Below, one piece after another: positions 61,111 through 64,000 of a stretch of DNA of 64,000 nucleotides (position 1 is the first letter of the stretch; every line of letters begins with the position of its first letter). Made by a program: the position numbers and the translations under genes. The notes beneath the pieces were generated by a model. It ran no database searches, was not told the origin of the DNA, and saw nothing but the letters and a program-made list of their open reading frames with translations. This DNA is from JAFDVL01 sp963794955. GTDB lineage: Bacteria; Acidobacteriota; Blastocatellia; RBC074. Location of the stretch: positions 62,001 through 126,000 of the forward strand of contig CAWCGF010000008.1 of NCBI GenBank assembly GCA_963794955.1, in the 5' to 3' direction.

Positions 61111-61568
61111 GCCGCGTCGGTCAAGCGATATACCGTCCATTCGTTCATCGGCTGCGCGCCCAGCGACTCATAAAAATCAATCGAAGGCTGATTCCAATTC
61201 AGCACCGACCATTCCAGTCGCCCACAATCGCGTTCTTGCGCTAACTTGGCCAGATGGGCGAGCAAGGCTTTGCCAAAGCCTTTGCCGCGCTGTTCGATGT
61301 CTACAAACAGGTCTTCCAGATAAATGCCGGGTTTTCCTAAAAAGGTGGAAAAGTTGTGGAAAAAGAGGGCAAACCCGACTGGCTCATTTTGGGCATAAGC
61401 GATGACCGTTTCAGCGTACGGGCGCGTGCCGAACAATACTTCGCGCAAGCCTTCTTCTGTCGCGGTGACCAGATGTGACAGCTTTTCGTATTCCGCCAGC
61501 TTTTTGATGAAGGACAGAATGACGGGAACATCGTCAATGGTGGCAGCTTTGATGATAAGCTCAGGCAT
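61074..61568 (-). CDS. GNAT-family N-acetyltransferase
   Basis: 164 residues. ELIIKAATIDDVPVILSFIK begins the domain; YLEDLFVDIEQRGKGFGKAL is the acetyl-CoA pyrophosphate-binding motif A (QRGKGFG). GRLEWSVLNWNQPSIDFYES and LGAQPMNEW complete motif B. Similar to diamine/spermidine acetyltransferase-like proteins. The last residues are a repeat-encoded extension (KLAGEKLAG) that is not part of the fold. Acceptor substrate unknown. Confidence 0.9.
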   Translation of the reverse strand: MPELIIKAATIDDVPVILSFIKKLAEYEKLSHLVTATEEGLREVLFGTRPYAETVIAYAQNEPVGFALFFHNFSTFLGKPGIYLEDLFVDIEQRGKGFGKALLAHLAKLAQERDCGRLEWSVLNWNQPSIDFYESLGAQPMNEWTVYRLTDAALEKLAGEKLAG

Positions 61569-61575
61569 AAGAGAT

Positions 61576-62220
61576 TTAAGATTTGAGATTTGTGATTGTT
61601 TGCATCAGCGAAGCAGCGAAATAATCTACCAAATGCTGTGTCGACATGCGGAACCCGGATTCCAGCGCCACAGCATAGCGTGCTTCGTTTGGATCAAAAA
61701 GCAGGGGCGGCAAGCCTGCCCGTTCTATGTAAAAGCTGGCCGCTAAGGTTGCGGTTTGGAAATTTGCTACGGCAAACGGTTGTAGATCAAGCAGGCGCAA
61801 ATGCACGAGCGTGGCTTGTTCGATGGGGTTCATTTCGGCAAAGCCTTCCGTCATAAACCAGCCCATCGCGTTGTCGAGCAAGCGCGGGATACTGCGCGCA
61901 AGGGGCGGATCATGGGCGGCATTGATCGGTGTGGCGGCAATTTCTCGCAAGATGGTTGCACTATTTGTCAACGCGTGATTAAGCGTAAACAGGCGCGCGA
62001 CATCCAAAGTTGCGTTCACTTCAGCAGCCCACGCGGCAATCAATTGCGCGGCGGGCAAAGCTGCTGCGCCGAACCATTGTGTTTGCTGTGCTTGCACGTG
62101 CGCGCTGGTTTCAGGCTGTGTTTTTGCGGTTGCCCAAACGTCCCGCGCTTGACTCAATCCAGTAAGCCAATCGCCAGACGAACGTAAATTTTCTTGATAA
62201 ATCGGCAATTCCATAAACAT
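61576..62220 (-). CDS. Degenerate Fic-domain-like protein
   Basis: 214 residues from ATG 62220; GTG 62229 and ATG 62214 are alternatives. The C-terminal half aligns with the Fic fold: NPIEQATLVHLRLLDLQPFA, then VANFQTATLAASFYIERAGL and PPLLF. The catalytic HPFxDGNGRxxR loop reads QPFAVANFQTAT, so His, one Gly and both Arg are lost while PF and Asn remain. Adenylylation activity is therefore unlikely. The protein may be a pseudo-enzyme or antitoxin-like binding partner. It sits directly upstream of the GNAT gene (7 bp). Confidence 0.6.
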   Translation of the reverse strand: MFMELPIYQENLRSSGDWLTGLSQARDVWATAKTQPETSAHVQAQQTQWFGAAALPAAQLIAAWAAEVNATLDVARLFTLNHALTNSATILREIAATPINAAHDPPLARSIPRLLDNAMGWFMTEGFAEMNPIEQATLVHLRLLDLQPFAVANFQTATLAASFYIERAGLPPLLFDPNEARYAVALESGFRMSTQHLVDYFAASLMQTITNLKS

Positions 62221-62392
62221 CGCTTTCACCCACGAAGTAGCACGAGGAGAACAAAATCCAGCAGAATGAACCTTCCTTCATGCCACTTGGTGGGGCGCGC
62301 GTAGAAGGAAAGGCTAACGCGTATTGCTACTTTTCACATCGCGCCGCTATAATGCCGACTTGGTTGCTACAACTCAAATCAAGAAAGCTGCT

Positions 62393-63343
62393 ATGTCATT
62401 AAATCTGAGTGGAATTGTTACTGCTGTCCCCACGCCTTTTGACCAATCCGGCGAAATTGCGCATGAGAAAATGGTGGAAAATTTGCAGGTCTGGAATCAA
62501 ACCGACCTGCTCGGCTATTTAATTTTAGGCTCGACGGGCGAATTTCCGCACCTCGACAAAGATGAAAAGCTGGCGTTGATTGATACGGTCAAGGCAAATT
62601 TGCCGTATGACAAATTGTTGCTTGTCGGCACGAGCGAGCTTTCGACGCGGCACACGGTGGAGATGACAAAAATGGCAGCGGATCGTGGTGCCGATGGCGC
62701 GGTCGTGGTCACGCCGTATTACTACAAGAAGATTTTGCACGATGAAGAACTGGCCGCGCATTACCGTCGCATCGCGGATAACTCACCCATTCCAGTGCTG
62801 ATTTATTTGATTCCGCAATTTTCGGGTGTGTATCTGATGCCGGAAACGATTGCGGAACTCGCGGATCATCCGAACATTATCGGCTTAAAGGAGAGTTCCG
62901 GCGATTTGGAATCGCTGCGGCACCTCTTCAATGAATTGGGGCAGCGGGAATTTAGCGTAATGCTGGGCGCTCCTGCGTTGTTAACAGAAGGCCTTTCGCT
63001 CGGTGCCACCGGCGGAATTTTCGCCGTCGCAGCGTTGGCTCCGCGCGCCTGTTGCGAAGCGATCCGTTCATACAAATGGGGGGACCAGGAACGCGCTGAA
63101 CGAATCAAAGAACGCATTGGGGCTTTAGGGAAAGCGGTTAGCCTGCCGGGCGTCGGTTGGCTGAAAGCGGCGATGGATATGTGCGGGATGTATGGCTTTT
63201 TGCCGCGCTCGCCGTTGCCCGCGCCGGATGAAAGCGCGCGCGCGGGAATTGAACAGGCAATTGAGGAAAGCGGCTTCTTTGCCCGCGCACTGGATGATCA
63301 CCCGTTTCAGGAGCGCGATGATTTGCGTGAGATTGAGTTTTGA
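62393..63343 (+). CDS. DapA-family aldolase (dihydrodipicolinate synthase / N-acetylneuraminate lyase-like)
   Basis: 316 residues from ATG 62393 (MSLNLSGIVTAVPTPFDQSG), the family start; an upstream start at 62324 has no homology. LILGSTGEFPHLDKDEKLAL has the conserved Thr motif, VVVTPYYYKKILHDEELAAH holds the catalytic Tyr, and IIGLKESSGDLESLRHL has the Schiff-base Lys. Members cleave or condense pyruvate with aldehydes; sequence alone does not separate DapA from other aldolases. It stands alone, so lysine synthesis cannot be assumed. Confidence 0.9.
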   Translation: MSLNLSGIVTAVPTPFDQSGEIAHEKMVENLQVWNQTDLLGYLILGSTGEFPHLDKDEKLALIDTVKANLPYDKLLLVGTSELSTRHTVEMTKMAADRGADGAVVVTPYYYKKILHDEELAAHYRRIADNSPIPVLIYLIPQFSGVYLMPETIAELADHPNIIGLKESSGDLESLRHLFNELGQREFSVMLGAPALLTEGLSLGATGGIFAVAALAPRACCEAIRSYKWGDQERAERIKERIGALGKAVSLPGVGWLKAAMDMCGMYGFLPRSPLPAPDESARAGIEQAIEESGFFARALDDHPFQERDDLREIEF

Positions 63344-63427
63344 AAAAGCTATTAGCTGTTAGCCTTTAGCCAAAAAACTTGCCCATAGTGGATGGACTAA
63401 TAGCGAAGGGCTAAACCGGAGAAGTAA

Positions 63428-64000
63428 ATGACCACAGACACAATCCGCTTCAGTGAAATCCCGAAAACATCTCGTTTGTTTCAGGATTTTCTGTATGACT
63501 TCCCACGGGTGGAAAATTTTTACGAAGCGGGTGGGCGCGATTGGGATGCCTTGCTCGCGCGTTCCGCACGAGTGGCTGCACAAGACTACAATCGTGATGC
63601 GGTCGCGGATGTGTTGCTGGAACAGAACCGTGCGGCAGGCGCAGGCGCAGCGACTTTTTCCAACATTGAACGCCTGCGGGAAAAAGATTCGGTCGTTATT
63701 ATCACCGGCCAACAAGCCGGGCTTTTTACTGGCCCACTCTACACGATTTTCAAAGCTCTCACGGCCATCAAGCTTGCCAATGAATTGCGCGCACGCGGCG
63801 TCAATGCGGTTCCAGTGTTCTGGATTGCGGCGGAAGATCACGATTTCGCCGAAGTCAATCACACGCGGCTCGTTAATCGTGAAGGCCAGTTTGTGACGAT
63901 TACTTACACGGGCTGTTCGCCCGCAGAAGGCAAGCCCGTCGGCACCGTTCGTTTGGGGGAAGCGATCAATGAAAACCTGAACGAGTTGCTGGCGGCACTG
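63428..64000 (+). CDS. bshC: Bacillithiol biosynthesis cysteine-adding enzyme BshC, partial
   Basis: ATG 63428 opens 191 residues running off the right edge; full-length BshC is about 530. KDSVVIITGQQAGLFTGPLY, TIFKALTAIKLANELRARG and VPVFWIAAEDHDFAEVNHTR are diagnostic BshC motifs of the N-terminal Rossmann half. It adds cysteine to glucosaminyl-malate, the last step of bacillithiol synthesis, so the organism likely makes bacillithiol as its main low-molecular-weight thiol. The preceding 84 bp contain AT-rich short repeats (AGCTATTAGCTGTTAGCC) but no gene. Confidence 0.93.
   Translation, partial: MTTDTIRFSEIPKTSRLFQDFLYDFPRVENFYEAGGRDWDALLARSARVAAQDYNRDAVADVLLEQNRAAGAGAATFSNIERLREKDSVVIITGQQAGLFTGPLYTIFKALTAIKLANELRARGVNAVPVFWIAAEDHDFAEVNHTRLVNREGQFVTITYTGCSPAEGKPVGTVRLGEAINENLNELLAAL

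Noticed and set aside
61014..61244. Plus-strand frame reading QLLPCQLLSRQLL repeats
   Set aside because: Translation of the 15-bp tandem repeat on the wrong strand; coding repeats belong to the minus-strand GNAT gene.
63344..63427. Possible terminator in the AGCTATTAGCTGTTAGCC stretch before bshC
   Set aside because: Pairing is weak and irregular; likely simple AT-rich spacer sequence.

Overview
The window looks like chromosomal DNA of an Acidobacteriota bacterium, probably class Blastocatellia. The support is the mix of protein families: an 815-residue duplicated orphan permease (ADOP/MacB type), an Oar-like TonB-dependent receptor, a CRTAC1/ASPIC-UnbV FG-GAP protein, a 2065-residue secreted mosaic ending in a Solibacter-type TIGR03437-like domain, a group 1h [NiFe] hydrogenase of the kind known in soil Acidobacteria, and BshC. 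No rRNA, tRNA, CRISPR array, prophage or insertion sequence was recognised.

Layout. 0-3 kb (-): sugar-acid operon (TAT-exported isomerase/epimerase-like protein, SDR dehydrogenase, glycerate 2-kinase running off the left edge). 3.2-4.6 kb (+): secreted M20 peptidase, then hairpin repeats and a decayed cytochrome c. 5-11.2 kb (-): an H2-uptake locus with a HupR/HoxA-like sigma-54 activator, a small zinc-ribbon protein, a sigma-54 promoter flanked by two matching dyads, hydrogenase small and large subunits (the large one carries one extra base), two paralogous Cys-motif proteins, a maturation protease and a small unknown protein. 11-19 kb: membrane protein, Old Yellow Enzyme, methyltransferase, RibD-like reductase, ABC exporter pair, ADOP permease. 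19-24 kb (+): pyrG, a broken DUF4177-like gene, TPR protein, kdsA. 24-25.6 kb (+): a HipBST-like toxin-antitoxin module with four frame breaks. 25.7-30.2 kb: broken secreted protein, DUF1963, LarA-like racemase, DUF481 outer-membrane protein. 30.4-37.1 kb: the most interesting region. A minus-strand operon (Mop-domain regulator, TSUP anion permease, TonB receptor, DUF3179 protein) is divergent from an AhpD-like protein. Both the DUF3179 and AhpD-like genes have an in-frame UGA exactly where the family has a redox cysteine, each followed at the right distance by a perfect bacterial SECIS-like hairpin, so both are read here as selenoproteins.

37-42.5 kb (+): CRTAC1 protein, pentaheme cytochrome-TPR protein, class V aminotransferase. 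42.8-49 kb: giant secreted protein. 49-52 kb: sugar-binding lipoprotein, GDPD, methyltransferase. 52-55 kb: FeoB behind a 7-1-7 Fur-box-like palindrome, and an HTH-FeoA-like protein. 55-62.2 kb (-): two sodium:solute symporters, P1 aminopeptidase, a 38-residue membrane protein, PLP decarboxylase, metallopeptidase-like protein, GNAT acetyltransferase and a degenerate Fic-like protein. 62.4-64 kb (+): DapA-family aldolase and the start of bshC.

A cross-cutting observation: eight genes or gene segments are interrupted by what looks like exactly one extra base, all of the same sign (+1). This may reflect insertion-biased sequencing error or real decay, so the disrupted genes should not be taken as dead without read-level evidence. 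The two in-frame UGA codons are substitutions, not indels, and are unaffected by this doubt.
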